Assembly: GCF_963576615.1 (NCBI RefSeq)
Contig: NC_088708.1
Location: 6,386,001 to 6,450,000 of the forward strand
DNA length: 64,000 bases
Source of the DNA: Watersipora subatra
Lineage: Eukaryota; Bryozoa; Gymnolaemata; Cheilostomatida; Watersiporidae
Reading direction: 5' to 3'
Shown here: piece by piece, positions 23,701-35,883 of the stretch
Numbering within the stretch: position 1 is the stretch's first letter
Layout: every line of letters starts with the position of its first letter
The notes under the pieces: model-generated
Database searches by the model: none
Seen by the model: the letters and a program-made list of their open reading frames with translations, nothing else
What the model was told of the DNA's origin: nothing
Position numbers and translations under genes: made by a program

Positions 23701-25073
23701 ATATCATGAGAAAAGTGTTTTGTGCAGTTTAAATAAATTAAGATAAAAAATAGAACAACTGTGAAGGTTTTCAAACTTTGTCTAACAACTGTAACTTTTA
23801 AATCTCATATCATGAGGAAAATGTTTTGTGTAGGTCAAATAAATTAAGCAACAAAATAAAACAACTGTAAAATTGTTTAAATGTGAAATAATTAGCAAGT
23901 AATACCTAAATTAAGTCTGTTTTGCTACGATTACAATAAAAAATGATTCGGTAATGATACAATTAATACGAACTGAGAAAACAAAATAAAAATCCTGAAT
24001 ATGTTAAATTGATGATAACAAATGTTACGTAGAAGTGTGTTTGTGTGTATTAAAAGGTTACTGTTCCAGCAGAAACTATCCATCAAAACTTTGAATACGA
24101 CGATACTGGTACCTCTCGAAACTGGTACAAATGTAAAAATGAGATATCGAACTGTCTTTGTCTGATCGAATGGAGAGAGAATGTAGAGGCTATTCCTACT
24201 CAAGATAATACAATTGTTCGCGTGAAAAGTATTGGCCTTTACCGATTTAGCAATCAAACCTTGCAAAAAACGAAAATAGAATTGTAACCCACATCTAAAA
24301 TTGAAACGGCACATTTAAAAATTACAAATTAAAAAAATAAGTAATGATTGCAAAAAATTAGTTTTGCAACCATTTCAAAAAATAACAATAGCAAAGGATA
24401 ATATTGATTAATAATCAAAAATCCACATTTGGCATGCACTTTTGCACCGTATGCATGTGCGTACAGTATACACTATATAAGTGCAACATAGTTATAAGGT
24501 CTGTATAGCTCAGGGGTTAAGCATGTGGATTGAACGGTTGCAGTTGTAAACACCGTGAGTTCAAATACAGCATGCAGCGATCTTTTAATCCAAGATTTTA
24601 ATAGCGTTAGCTGAACATACACAAACACACAATGCAACACGCAAACTTTGAGAAATATATATACATGTATATAAATTATATGTTTTGGTATTTAATGTTT
24701 CAGATAATAGTCTGCCGTGGTAAGTGATCTTATTATGTCTTTCCATTGGCTCTCTACTATAGATTAGTGCAACAGTTAATCTTATAGCAACTTGCTGTGT
24801 TCTTGAGCTGATGGCCTGTTTTCTAGCGAACTCGCAAGCTGAACTCTATATTAGTTGCTAATCCTTTAATCCGCCTTGCGACAGCAATTTACGGAGTGTC
24901 TCTACCTAAATTATCTTCACTAAAGCTCGGCTTTTCTCTCGATTTAGAGTGATGGAAGTTGGCAGTTTCAAAGAGCGGAACACAGACAATACCACCGAGA
25001 AGAACCAGATGATTGGTTCTGGCGCCGATCACATGACTATGAAAACCCGCTTTTCACCAAAGATGAGCCATGA
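5729..25073 (+). CDS. CCPG1: CCPG1/PBXIP1-like ER-phagy receptor, single-pass membrane protein
   Basis: Coding exons: 5729-5873, 9828-9965, 13716-13949, 14337-14473, 14854-14925, 17867-18202, 18659-19102, 19696-19923, 20046-20683, 21378-21523, 23229-23290, 24948-25073. All phases agree (1,1,1,0,0,0,0,0,2,1,0), giving 901 residues. CCPG1 and PBXIP1 are about 730-760. Residues 24-29 read CEFVNI followed by acidic residues, like an LC3-interacting region. The first splice junction creates SDDSDFVRL at about 47-55, which resembles the FIP200-binding FIR of CCPG1. A hydrophobic segment lies at about 147-172. After it come predicted coiled coils (exons 4-6), an acidic low-complexity stretch (exon 7), an amphipathic Lys-rich region (exon 9) and a Trp/Arg-rich tail (DDWFWRRSHDYE). 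Known for the family: CCPG1 links ER to the autophagy machinery and has its C terminus in the lumen. The motif assignment is my inference. The donor at 21524 (gtgatt) is weak and was chosen because only it keeps the phase. PBXIP1-like identity is the main alternative. Confidence 0.75.
6542..6682. repeat. 47-bp tandem repeat, three copies
   Basis: Three head-to-tail copies of a 47-base unit beginning ctcaactagcag lie in intron 1 of the CCPG1-like gene. Copies 2 and 3 are almost identical and copy 1 has a few substitutions. Confidence 0.9.
7144..7925. repeat. 27-bp minisatellite, about 29 units
   Basis: The unit is close to gtgttcatagcctgagaggt plus tatatata. Several units carry an extra ccggta or catgta insertion, giving 30-33 bases. 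The period is a multiple of three, so both strands stay open for up to 220 codons. The Met-Asn-Thr-Ile-Tyr-like repeats in translation are an artefact. The array lies in intron 1 of the CCPG1-like gene. Confidence 0.95.
9396..9520. repeat. degenerate 21-bp repeat with self-complementary core
   Basis: Six diverged copies of a unit near tgcgagagaattctccttta follow each other. Each contains a GAGAATTCTC-like inverted core, so single strands could fold into a row of short hairpins. The array is in intron 1 of the CCPG1-like gene. Confidence 0.7.
10171..10566 (+). mobile_element. SINE-like repeat, copy 1
   Basis: The copy begins actagctgtgccacccggcg and has a body of about 190 bases that matches the copy at 23606. 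A decayed tRNA-like part follows (tagttaataaggttaggc ... gacttcgagtc). The 3' end reads gctatagccgga ... acagactttgagaaatatatata, shared with the other copies. It lies in intron 2 of the CCPG1-like gene. Seen: direct similarity to the other copies. Inferred: retroposition driven by a pol III-type promoter. Confidence 0.75.
10613..11015. mobile_element. MITE with ACCGTACTTTTCG inverted ends
   Basis: The left end taccgtacttttcgaac and the right end ccgaaaagtacggta are inverted copies. The similarity continues inward (tttatataagggtgcggct against the right-hand counterpart) and outward for about 19 bases on each side (attttataacgcaaagaat), interrupted on the left by six extra bases. There is no transposase frame, so it is a non-autonomous DNA element. 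I cannot assign the superfamily or define the target-site duplication with certainty. The 98-codon frame inside it is not a gene. Confidence 0.8.
11264..13558 (-). mobile_element. degenerate hAT-family transposon
   Basis: The region contains broken minus-strand transposase-like sequence (11553-12149). It is loosely bounded by inverted, similar AT-rich ends: caggtaagaattgattt at about 11264, and the reverse complement of aatcgatttaattcaattc at about 13535. The ends are imperfect and I cannot identify an 8-bp target duplication, so the borders are tentative. The interior between 12260 and 13500 shows no further coding sequence I recognise. It sits in intron 2 of the CCPG1-like gene, in antisense orientation. 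Confidence 0.45.
11553..12149 (-). pseudogene. hAT transposase remnant (C-terminal dimerisation region)
   Basis: On the minus strand, 11694 to about 11640 reads MYKLAEIK ... TPPATSAP. From about 11660 to 11553, another frame reads RVEHVFSHGGIIMRPN and then a stop. The pair PATSAP / VFSHGGIIMRP is the signature of the hAT C-terminal dimerisation domain, here split by a frameshift. Upstream, 12149-11999 is an open stretch with good splice-like edges encoding a Lys-rich then acidic segment (RRVGLFNKPKKRA). It suits the linker that precedes this domain in hAT proteins. The fragment cannot make a working transposase: the frame is broken and the catalytic region is not recognisable. Confidence 0.65.
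14934..16538. repeat. 23-bp minisatellite, about 70 units
   Basis: The unit is ctatcaccttgactagtcc plus actt. A small set of variants (tagtcc, tagccc, tggtcc, caggcc) is mixed along the array. It begins eight bases after the donor of coding exon 5 and fills more than half of the 2.9-kb intron. No long frame results, because 23 is not a multiple of three. Confidence 0.97.
16917..17826. repeat. 33-bp minisatellite, about 27 units
   Basis: The unit is near tattgttagcattcctagtt followed by ctgttaatatgta. It lies in the same intron as the 23-bp array and ends about 40 bases before the acceptor at 17867. A 33-base period keeps several frames open on both strands, which explains the long Ile/Ser- and Asn/Thr-rich translations. 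Confidence 0.95.
19190..19400. repeat. diverged tandem repeat of about 56 bp
   Basis: Three to four weak copies of a unit containing cattgtttagttagtagtat and then gtgtctatagatagag follow coding exon 7 inside the intron. Confidence 0.6.
21671..22364. repeat. 21-bp minisatellite with 252-bp higher-order structure, about 33 units
   Basis: The unit is ctctactgtcacatagctgc plus c. Variant units (catgactgtc, attttactgt, catggtcgcc, ctctcctgtc) recur in the same order 252 bases apart. Two such markers are 21881 with 22133, and 21956 with 22208. A block of twelve units was therefore duplicated as a whole. The period of 21 leaves four frames open for about 240 codons, none of which is a gene. It lies between coding exons 10 and 11 of the CCPG1-like gene. 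Confidence 0.97.
23606..24673 (+). mobile_element. SINE-like repeat, copy 2 (longest)
   Basis: The 5' part (ctcgggtaataaacgtcttt and about 190 bases more) matches copy 1. Part of it, containing catatcatgag, is repeated in tandem about 110 bases later. The middle (24110-24270) matches copy 3 at 50764. A tRNA-like stretch follows at 24507-24565, with an A-box-like tagctcaggggttaag and a B-box-like gagttcaaatac. The shared 3' end is ttttaatagcgttagctgaa ... gcaaactttgagaaatatat. It lies in the intron between coding exons 11 and 12 of the CCPG1-like gene. Confidence 0.75.
24704..24719 (+). other. possible 16-nt microexon of the CCPG1-like gene
   Basis: A stretch of 16 bases is framed by a fair acceptor (aatgtttcag) and a strong donor (gtaagt). 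If included between exons 11 and 12 it would add five residues and then stop two codons later. This would remove the Trp/Arg-rich C terminus. I left it out of the main model because skipping it keeps the last exon in frame. Confidence 0.25.
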
Positions 25074-28000
25074 TATTCAATTGAACGGACGATACATAAC
25101 AGAAACCCTCACTACAATCTCTCTGAGCTGATCTTTATAACGCATACGCTTTCATGTAGTAGTTCTATTTGCAAGGTCATTGCCCAGTTATGCTCACTAT
25201 ATTATATTTTTAATTAACACAGACTGTGTAGAAGGTAATTAACAGGTATTATTGTCATAGATGTGGAATTGCTGTTAAGGTGTCACGCCTCTCCTATGCA
25301 TAGGAGAGGCTACACTTCTCATGACTCGCTGCTCTGCAAGCCTCTTTTACATATGATAGCTGCGCTTCATATACTTGAAGTGATTCCTTGTGCAATTGTT
25401 GGCATAAGATGTAAACAGATCAGAGTTCTTCTATTCTCGTATATGAATGTACAAGTGTATATGATACACTTATTAAGAACCCTCAGGTTTTTGTGCACTT
25501 GGATGTGGCTTATTTTAGTCTGTAGCATTGCTGTTCCTCAACTGTACATTGGTCTATCCAAGTCTAAACAAAATCACATAAATACATTATTGTAGACCAA
25601 TCATAGTCTCTGTTGCTGAGTTACCAATACCCTGTTGCTACTCTCTCAGCTTTTAACTCATGCATGGATGCATGTTACACGCATGGTTACACAATTGTGT
25701 TTACACAAATGTGTATATGCCATTTGTATAGCACTGTGTGTATACCAAATAGGCATATTCTATGCGGACATATCTCCACTAGCACAGGCTGTCCAATTGA
25801 CTATTGGGTAGGATGCGAGTGTTTTGCAAACTGTTTATTTTCTGTGGTAGTATTTGCGCAACTGGAGTCGTGTGCTACTTGATATCTATCGCTATTTGCT
25901 ATATTAAACCCAACAAAGTCTTATAGACTATTGCTTTATTGTTTTCAGTATTATTACAAAAATAAGCAATGTATTTGAGTTTTTAGCGAGTCATCCCAGC
26001 GCTTTGCAACCATTAGCAGTTCCACTACCTTCCTAGAGAGAGAGAAAGAGAGATTCATGTAACTCTTCCAACCGTAAAAATCTCACAGACGATTGCTAGG
26101 TCTCCAATATATCTAAATAGATGATAACCAGAAGCTGAGCCTGAACTGGTTTCTGCTATAGATAAGTTATACATGTATATATACGTAGTTAGCTATTCCT
26201 ATGTTATTGTATGTTTTTGTCTGCTTGAAAAGGCTGCTTTGATAATCTAAGATATAAGCAGCTGCTTAAAGCAGTGGTGTTCCAGTCAGGGTCTAATAAT
26301 TTGTTCCACATGAAATTTTTTTCCTAATATCTTTGGAAATCAGAGTGTTCTGAATATTGTGTGAACATATTTAATATTACTGTTCATACGGTGCAAAAAA
26401 TATTATAAAACAGTGTGAATAGATTGTATTCACTCCCACTGCTAGTTTACAGCAAATACCTTAGGAACTTATTAAGAGTGAAGTTTATACAATAGATAGT
26501 GTAACAGATTGTTGGCTACTCGGCGGCGAGGGCGGGCGATTGTCGTCAACTACCCACCATGATTATTTCATTGACTATTTACCATGATGGTGAATGCAAT
26601 TCTTAGGTTAGTGGTACTGATGGTATGCACTTACAGTAGAATATATACAATGTCAGCTATTAGACTAGACAGTGTATTGATCTAGTTGATACCATACCGA
26701 TGTATATAACCGCACTGGCACTACGCAGTGTGAATGTGCCTTGTACTGGTTAACACAAGCCTTAGCTACTTGCGTCTAGTTTTATCCATGATAAAGAAGT
26801 TAGCAATGCTCATATCAAACATCATTCACAGTTATAAACTTATGTCAGACTAAATTTTAACTTATCTCAACGTGTCTAAGCTCAGAACCATCTGTTAGAA
26901 ACATTACTGTACGCAAAGAGGTACTACGTGTCGTATTGACTCTACCTTGTGTCTATTATAAAAAAAACATCCTTTTTCTGTAAGATGTCAGTCAGAATCC
27001 TATGAAAAAGGTTTGAATTGTTTAAACAAGCTGTGGCTGATGATCCCAAGGGAGAGGCAATAAGTTTCTGTTATAGCCTTTTATTCTAGAAGAATAGAGA
27101 AGAGTCAGCTAAATGCTGATGTACACTCTCTGATGTACACTGATAGCCCATAAGCAAACAGAGGAGACTCCCTCCACACGGCTGCGCAATCTGATTGCAG
27201 TCGTCGGCGCATAACGGGCATAAACGGTTTATTTGCAAACGGGAATATCTATTTATTGTATTGTCATATTTTCTTTGACATTGTGTAAAGTGATGAGGGA
27301 TAAGGAATGCATTCTTTTTGTTTAGAACAAGTATTTACGTCTGCCTCTGGCCGTAGAGAATTGCCAGATCTGTTACATCTTTAAAATCCTTTTCATTTGC
27401 TCCAGACTCACCTGCCTGTCTTTCTCTAATTTCTATCTATGTCACATTCACAAGTAACTGGTTCAAATCATCATTTGCTGCCAGTATGTCACCTCTGGGT
27501 AATCACAGCTGTAGTGCACACTCCTACCTTTCTCAATCCAGCTGTTCACATTGTCATATTTATAGCAGTTTGAGATTATTATGAAGCATTCTTGCACCTC
27601 AATTCATACCAAACTATAAATACAATCTTTGACTGCTAATGAAATTAGCCAGTAATATAACAGGTTTGAAAGACAAAACAATACAAGATGACGTTTATTA
27701 CTGACTAAACCTCAAACCCGCTTGCTAAAGAGGTTTGCTGAGTGGTCAGCATAAGTTATTAATCTCAAACTAATCATATATATAAATACAACGTCCATCG
27801 TCCATCTTGTTGTTTGTGTTGAAAACCTAATAAAGACAAAAAGCTAAATACATTTTAAGAGACCTTGAACTCAAGGTAGCAAGAGTATCAATTCTCATAA
27901 ATTGAAAATGCTTAGCTAGATTTTATTAATATCTGCACTTGACTCAAGGTCCAATTGCCGATTGAATATTAGTGAAATTGTAAATATCGTAATATGGCAT

Positions 28001-28590
28001 TAATATACATGTGTTTAAGTAGTTTTGCGTCTAACCAAGTTGGAGTAAAATAATAGCATTGGTGGCTTTTGTAATCATTATACCATAATATTATACCATA
28101 ATCTTATACCATGATATTATACCATAATATTATACCATAATATTATACCATAATGTTATACCATAATCTTATACCATGATATTATACCATAATCTTATAT
28201 CATGATATTATACCATAATATTATACCATAATATTATGGTATAATATTATACCAGAATATTATACCATAATATTATACCATAATATTGCTAACAGTAGTA
28301 ATAATGTTATATTAAAATGCTGCATCTTTATATTAAGCTGTTTTAACTATATTTAAAAGTTTTTTATGTTTATTTGAATTGTAGTTAATAATAAATGGTT
28401 TACGCTTGTATATGACGACAACAAGATCTCTGACCAACGGCGGTCAAAGCTCTTTCTTACAAATCAATATCGATAATTCCTCTACTAAATCTGTCAAATG
28501 ATATGAAATACATTAAAACTGGGTGTGAAATTTCTGTAAATAGCTTGGATACATTTCTTTCACACCATTGCGAATGTCTTTTGTCAAGTT
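25074..28590. other. 3' flank of the CCPG1-like gene and intergenic region
   Basis: The region after the stop codon holds the 3' untranslated part of the CCPG1-like gene and spacer up to the FEZF promoter. I see no clear AATAAA close to the stop. The open frames at 25263 and 25613 lack coding character. The AT-rich array at 28077 is listed separately. Confidence 0.5.
28077..28284. repeat. 13-bp AT-rich minisatellite with palindromic turn
   Basis: About 15 copies of ataccataatatt and variants (cttataccatgat). Near 28225 the direction flips (ccataatattatggtataat), giving a local inverted repeat inside the array. It lies about 310 bases upstream of the FEZF promoter elements. Confidence 0.9.
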
Positions 28591-28593
28591 TTG

Positions 28594-28690
28594 ATTGGTT
28601 AATAATTTTATTTGCAGCTTCTTATTGGTCACAAGAAAATTACTCACAGTAGGTAGGGTATATAAACATTCAGGAAAGACTGAATCTTGC
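28594..28690 (+). promoter_or_regulatory. probable FEZF core promoter (two ATTGG boxes and TATA box)
   Basis: TATATAAA lies at 28659-28666. Two inverted CCAAT boxes (attgg) lie at 28594 and 28624, about 30 bases apart and about 31 bases before the TATA box. The expected transcription start is near 28690. A short exon then ends with a consensus donor at 28733. Assignment to FEZF rests on order and strand. Confidence 0.55.
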
Positions 28691-28733
28691 TTTTTATAGC
28701 AAACTGTCTGTGAGAGCATCTTATCATTCAGAG
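28690..28733 (+). other. probable 5' untranslated first exon of FEZF
   Basis: The segment begins about 25 bases after the TATA box and ends at cattcagag before gtgagc. The next good acceptor (gtgttacag) opens at 29368, six bases before the FEZF start codon. It contains no ATG. Confidence 0.5.
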
Positions 28734-29292
28734 GTGAGCATTCACCTTTTCACATACTACAATTATTTACATAATAATATTTTATATAATACCATAAGAC
28801 TTTGCATTAATATGGCTGATTGCTAGCAATTTACATTGCTTATTAAGCTACATCCCGACAAAATATGTTAATCATTAGAATGAAACTGAAAAATCTCTTT
28901 CAGATAAAATAAGAATACTGTGTGGTTGGTATGAGAAAATGAAGTTGGTGACAACAGGTAGACCTCGGCGTAACCTTAAAATCAGTGCTATATATTGACA
29001 TACTCTGCACCATACAAAGTCAGCATCATCATTGTTTTATATGTAGGCCTGCAGTACATACAGTTTAACCAGAGTTATGAAAATCATAATTCAGATAAGG
29101 GTTATGAAAGATATAAGAGTTAGAAACAATAGAGACACGATCATTTGTGACGGGCTGGCAGCAAAGGTGCCAATCCTGAGGATATCTATAGTTTACAGTT
29201 ATGGTTTTTTGAAGATTATTTTATACATGTATATACGGCATGCAATAGCCTCGAGCTTCATGTTACAGAAAAACCTTTTTGTATGAGTTTAA

Positions 29293-31128
<1,836 letters not shown>

Positions 31129-31258
31129 AAATCATAGTTAAGCATTTCATTACATATTTATTTAGTTATAGATTGTAAAAAGCTGGTACAGTATACTGAT
31201 CATTATTTGTTTTGTTCTTTTGTTGACGATTTGATGAGCCCAATTAATTTTTGTTGAC

Positions 31259-31264
31259 ATTAAA
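31259..31264 (+). terminator. likely FEZF polyadenylation signal
   Basis: ATTAAA stands 131 bases after the FEZF stop codon, followed by a T/G-containing stretch. It is the nearest common variant of the poly(A) signal downstream of the gene. Confidence 0.45.
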
Positions 31265-32310
31265 GTATTCAACAAGAGCCCCGCATTCCATAGGAAGTTG
31301 ACTCTGTAACTGCCCAAGTTTTGCCTACATTGAATTTCTAGTTTTTATCTAATTTTTAAACAATGGCTGCTCATTTCTTGAAACAAAGGGCAGTAAAGGA
31401 TTTGTAAAGCCGTAGTAAATCTTTTGTTTATAGACAATAAGCTGGATGCTCCATAGGCGTATATATAACTCTATTTTCATTTACACAACTGCAACTGATA
31501 AACTATGTATGCAAAACTATTTGTCAAAAACAACAGGCTTGCTATGAAACTCATTATAGGTTTGTATATGAACGGTTCATAGCGGTTTTATCTATATATC
31601 TCACTAATATACTGTTGTCTTCTCACTGGAAAAATTGATGCAATGCATTATTGAGATTATATCTCTTTTCTCTGTTCATCTATACCTGAAGAATTCAATG
31701 CTGATTGCTACACAGATTCATTACACGATATGCGCAGACATCTCTGTTCAGCAGCTGTCCCTTTACTCTGTAAGACCAGCAAGAAAGGAATTCTTTTGAC
31801 AATTATAGCAACCATTTGATTTCTTTCCGTCAGTCATATCAAACAAAGGTTATACAAAGGACATTACTCATAGAATAAAGATTGTTATTTTGAATAGAGA
31901 ATAAGAGAATGATCAAGTTTCTAAATTAGATTTATATCTCAGACTCTAGATCTGAAGCAAATAGTTGGATCTTCTATTCTATGATATATATGTATGTATC
32001 ATTATATATATAACATATCATATATATAACATTTTATATATATATAACATTTTATATATATAATATATATACCTGTATACATAAAGTATTAGATAATTTT
32101 TACTGAAATTTTCTTGTGGCAGTATTTTTGATCAAAATATTTTTGTCTAATTTTAACATACTCAACTCGCAGAGTTTAGAGCTTTCTTTGTAAACTTAAT
32201 TTATTTGAAATGACGTACAAATCATATATATATACATACATATATATATATATGCCATATGTATATATATATATATATATACATATATAAAGTTAGTTAT
32301 ATAATATAAA

Positions 32311-32350
32311 GTTGTACGGCTGGCATATATATATATGCCAACCGTACAAC
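32311..32350. repeat. 40-bp near-perfect palindrome
   Basis: gttgtacggctggcatatat pairs with its inverted copy ending accgtacaac, with one mismatch and no loop. It sits at the edge of an AT dinucleotide tract and would extrude as a hairpin or cruciform. Confidence 0.9.
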
Positions 32351-33365
32351 TACTAATAATATACTAATTTATACTAATAATATAAAAGTCTTTACTGCCA
32401 CTTTAGACAACAACTCTCAGTCATCGTGTTCCATCTGTTTTACTCTTTATTACAAATAACATAAAAACTAAAAACATTTAACGTGCGAAGGAAAATGATT
32501 TGATAATAATAATAACTCACTTTAAACAACTGAATCGATGCTTATTTATTGTTTAAAGAGAAGAGGATGACCTAGTTCAACTACTAACAGTTGTAATTCA
32601 GACATTCTCACCATTTGGATTAGAATTGTATATGAAGTCTGATTTGACCTAAGATGGTAGGTGTTTCTCTTTCTGCAACAACATTTTGGGTCAGAATTTT
32701 ATGTTTGTGCTCGTTACAGCCAATACAGATAGTCAAAGTTTGATTAAAAGTGCCCTTTACTTTTTAATACTCTGTTGTTTCTTTGGTGTTCAATGCTCGC
32801 AATAGACTTACAAAATCTCAGTCTTTGGAACAAAAGTCATTTGTTTTTAGCCTTTTAAAAGCCTTTTTAGTCTGTTTTCACTCGTTAAAACGCTATGATC
32901 TGTCTGAACTGAATAGGTCTAATGTTTTTAAATATCATTCAGTTAGTGTAGCAAACACCAAGCTTGGTCTTTCTCTGTTCACCATTTTTCAACTACAGGA
33001 ATTCATAAAAATCTATAATAAATCTTTTGAGTACATATCCTTTATTTTATTTACACTTCTTTTAAGAGATTTATCGCAAAAAAAGTTAAGATAAGGTCTA
33101 ACTCGGTCGAAGTTTTTCTCAACCGAGATAATGATAATTTATCCGTTGCGATGTATTGATTTAGAAAATATTTCTAACTCTGCGCTTTGCTTGTGGTCTA
33201 CACATGAACAATTTTGATGAAATTATAGTTATTTAAACGCAAACCAACTGCTATTGCTGTATATGTAGGCGTTGAGCCGTATTGCATATCACGATGACAT
33301 CTGGTGAGATTACGTAAAAGCATTAAGGTCTGAGAATGCGGCTAGTATCTTGTTCAACTAATTGG

Positions 33366-33569
33366 TCAAGATAGAGAGAAACATGCAGCAGAAATGGTGC
33401 AAGAAAACGGAAACGCCCTACGGTCATTATTCATATGTACCAAGTAGCCGTGGTCGGCTTGATAGTAATTAGATGATGCTGACTGGGGCGGATAATTCGA
33501 ATGGACTTTCATACTGAACACAACACGGTGACAGAGTGCAAGAAGAATGACACCAAAATAATTATACAT
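33366..33569 (-). CDS. small open frame with signal-peptide-like start (hypothetical)
   Basis: A 67-residue frame starts in a good context (caaaATG). The first 20 residues (MYNYFGVILLALCHRVVFSM) look like a short signal peptide. The rest is polar with two cysteines. No prohormone cleavage pattern, no homologue that I recognise, and no promoter were seen. It may be chance. Confidence 0.2.
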   Translation of the reverse strand: MYNYFGVILLALCHRVVFSMKVHSNYPPQSASSNYYQADHGYLVHMNNDRRAFPFSCTISAACFSLS

Positions 33570-33997
33570 TTTGCTGGCTACTGTCTATTTTCAAGGAATG
33601 TAGAAGGCTAGCAGCACATGTGAGGTTTTATAAGCAGTAAACTTCAAGTTCATGTTTAATTGAGTTGTTTAGATACAAATATACAATAGAGTGACAAACG
33701 CACGATCATTTTTACAAAAAACAGTGCCACAAATGTAACAAACATTTTCGTTTTAAAAAATTCAAGGCACTAGACCATTGATGCAAATATCTAAATTTCT
33801 GGTAATGGCAAACATTATTTATAAACAGATTTGTAAGCAATTTACTAAGCATGCCAATTCTTCATTGCAGATCTCTCAAACCTCTCTATTCATTGCTCAC
33901 TGTGAATAGTTATAAATCCTAAATTTTGCAAACCAGCTAACCACAAATGACAAGATATCATTTAAATATAACAAAAGCAACGTGTATCACCAGTACT

Positions 33998-34415
33998 GTA
34001 GTGTATCGTCACTAGTACTGTATCGTTAGTCCTGTAGTGTATCGCTAGTACTGTAGTGTGTCGCTAGTATTGTAGTGTATCGCTAGTACTGTAGTGTATC
34101 GCTAGTACTGTAGTGTATCGTTAGTCCTGTAGTGTATCGCTAGTCCTGTAGTGTATCGCTAATACTGTAGTGTATCATTAGTCCTGTAGGGTATCGCTAG
34201 TACTGTAGTGTATCGATAGTCCTGTAGTGTATCGCTAGTACTGAAGTGTATCGCTAGTACTGTAGTGTATCGCTAGTACTGTAGTGTATCGCTAGTCCTG
34301 TGGTGTATCGCTAGTCCTGTAGTGTATTGCTAGTCCTGTAGTGTATCGCTAATACTGTAGTGTATTGTTACTAGTCCTATAGTGTTTCGGTAGTACTGTA
34401 GCGCATCACTAGTCA
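33998..34415. repeat. 19-bp minisatellite, about 22 units
   Basis: The unit is tagtactgtagtgtatcgc with a frequent tagtcctg variant. The last units run into cagatgaaatagttaagcta. That junction appears again at 37584-37670 within the SMNDC1 gene. Confidence 0.95.
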
Positions 34416-35883
34416 GATGAAATAGTTAAGCTATGTTATATTTGGTATAAGCTATAATGTAACATTTATATTTCTATTGCATTCTTCTTATCAAAGTAGT
34501 CTAGAACACCAATAATTCAGGGAGTCCATCATGCGGTCAATCTACTCATAAGGATTTAGCATTTTCACTTTGTATCCAGTGACTTGCCACCTGAACAAGG
34601 TACAGGTACCAGAAATCCAATGCTAAACACACCCAGCCAAGCTTTTGCTCACTACACATGGCCACGCGGAGTATCGTAACATTTGCTTGGTTGAGGGTTT
34701 CAACTATAGTGCTCTAAACACAAAGCATCAGCTGTAGAGGTTTTTACTGCAAGCAGAAATGTCAAAAAACTTTTAAAACACTCTTTAGCATTGAGCCTAG
34801 AAGAGCTTGTATGGTGTTTACAAAAGCTCTTCTTTTTAGTATAAAAACTTTCATCTCCCGGTTATATATGCATATTTGCACACATTCAATTTTCTCTCCA
34901 CACCCAGCTGCTAATTTCTCATACGACCGATTTAGATATACGACATCGTTTCAATGAGGTACATGCAGAGATGCTGTTTTGCCAATAAACACTAGATAAG
35001 AACTGAACACTGATTCATTGTATCACATAGCCATTTTGAGAAATTTAACCAACTCACTTCAATTCCTACAACGTGGACTCTACTAAATTAAACACTGTTA
35101 GTTTACAAGCATTTCTATTGGCTAACCAAGTTGCGTGACAGAGAAATAGATACGCAGCTGTTTGCACCAGCAAACAGACATGAAGCCATTTAGTTTATTG
35201 TTGGCGTGGGAAGAAAGGTTTAGGAGGTGAAGAATGGCAGTTAGAGGACTGGCTGTGGTATCAACGCGCACGACATGTTTAGCCAGTCATATAATGCTAT
35301 GATGGCATCAATCCAACCATTAAATTCAACTGAATTTTCTGAATATAACTTGCGAATTAACCACCTTCTTTGAACTTTCCTGCTCGTTATGTGCAATGTA
35401 GAAGTAGTGATTAATAACAATTACACAAACATGAACTGTCACACATATGCTATTTTATAGTCTTCCCTCTATTTTCCCATTCAGCAAGTGTACACGCTAT
35501 CTGAACGGATAGTTTCAGAAGGATAAAAAAATACCAGACTATATAATTCCTATGATTGTATTTATATACCGTAATAACATATTCTATAATATAATTTTTT
35601 AATATATCTACAACTAGAGTGAAAATTTTTACAAGAATCACAATAAAATATTCCTTGGAAATACTGTTGTCAGATAAGAAAATAACATTTCACATGAGGT
35701 GAACAGGTTACATTATGGGTGGCTGCAAATATTTCTTCATATCTAAATTAAAAGATATTTGTTGTACAAAAGCAACCAGCTGCTCATTTTAGCCTTTGAC
35801 AAGGCATCCATTCATCACCTAAAATCTTTAATGATTACACAGCCATATCCTCAAACACCAATCCCAATGACCAAGTGTTCAAA

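Larger units (their letters stand above)
31270..35880. other. intergenic region between FEZF and SMNDC1 (tail to tail)
   Basis: This spacer holds the 3' end of SMNDC1 (minus strand), AT dinucleotide tracts at 31985-32090 and 32220-32350, and the 19-bp minisatellite at 33998. I see no exon with both a splice context and a known protein pattern. The 103-codon frame at 32783 is AT-rich and has no family resemblance. Confidence 0.5.

Noticed and set aside
24949-25131. 60-codon frame starting at GTG/ATG in the last CCPG1-like exon
   Set aside because: It is the +1 shadow of the exon. The phase-0 frame from the acceptor at 24948 fits the upstream splice phases and has the Trp/Arg-rich tail.
32783-33094. 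103-codon plus-strand frame after FEZF
   Set aside because: It has AT-rich composition, no splice context and no recognisable motif.
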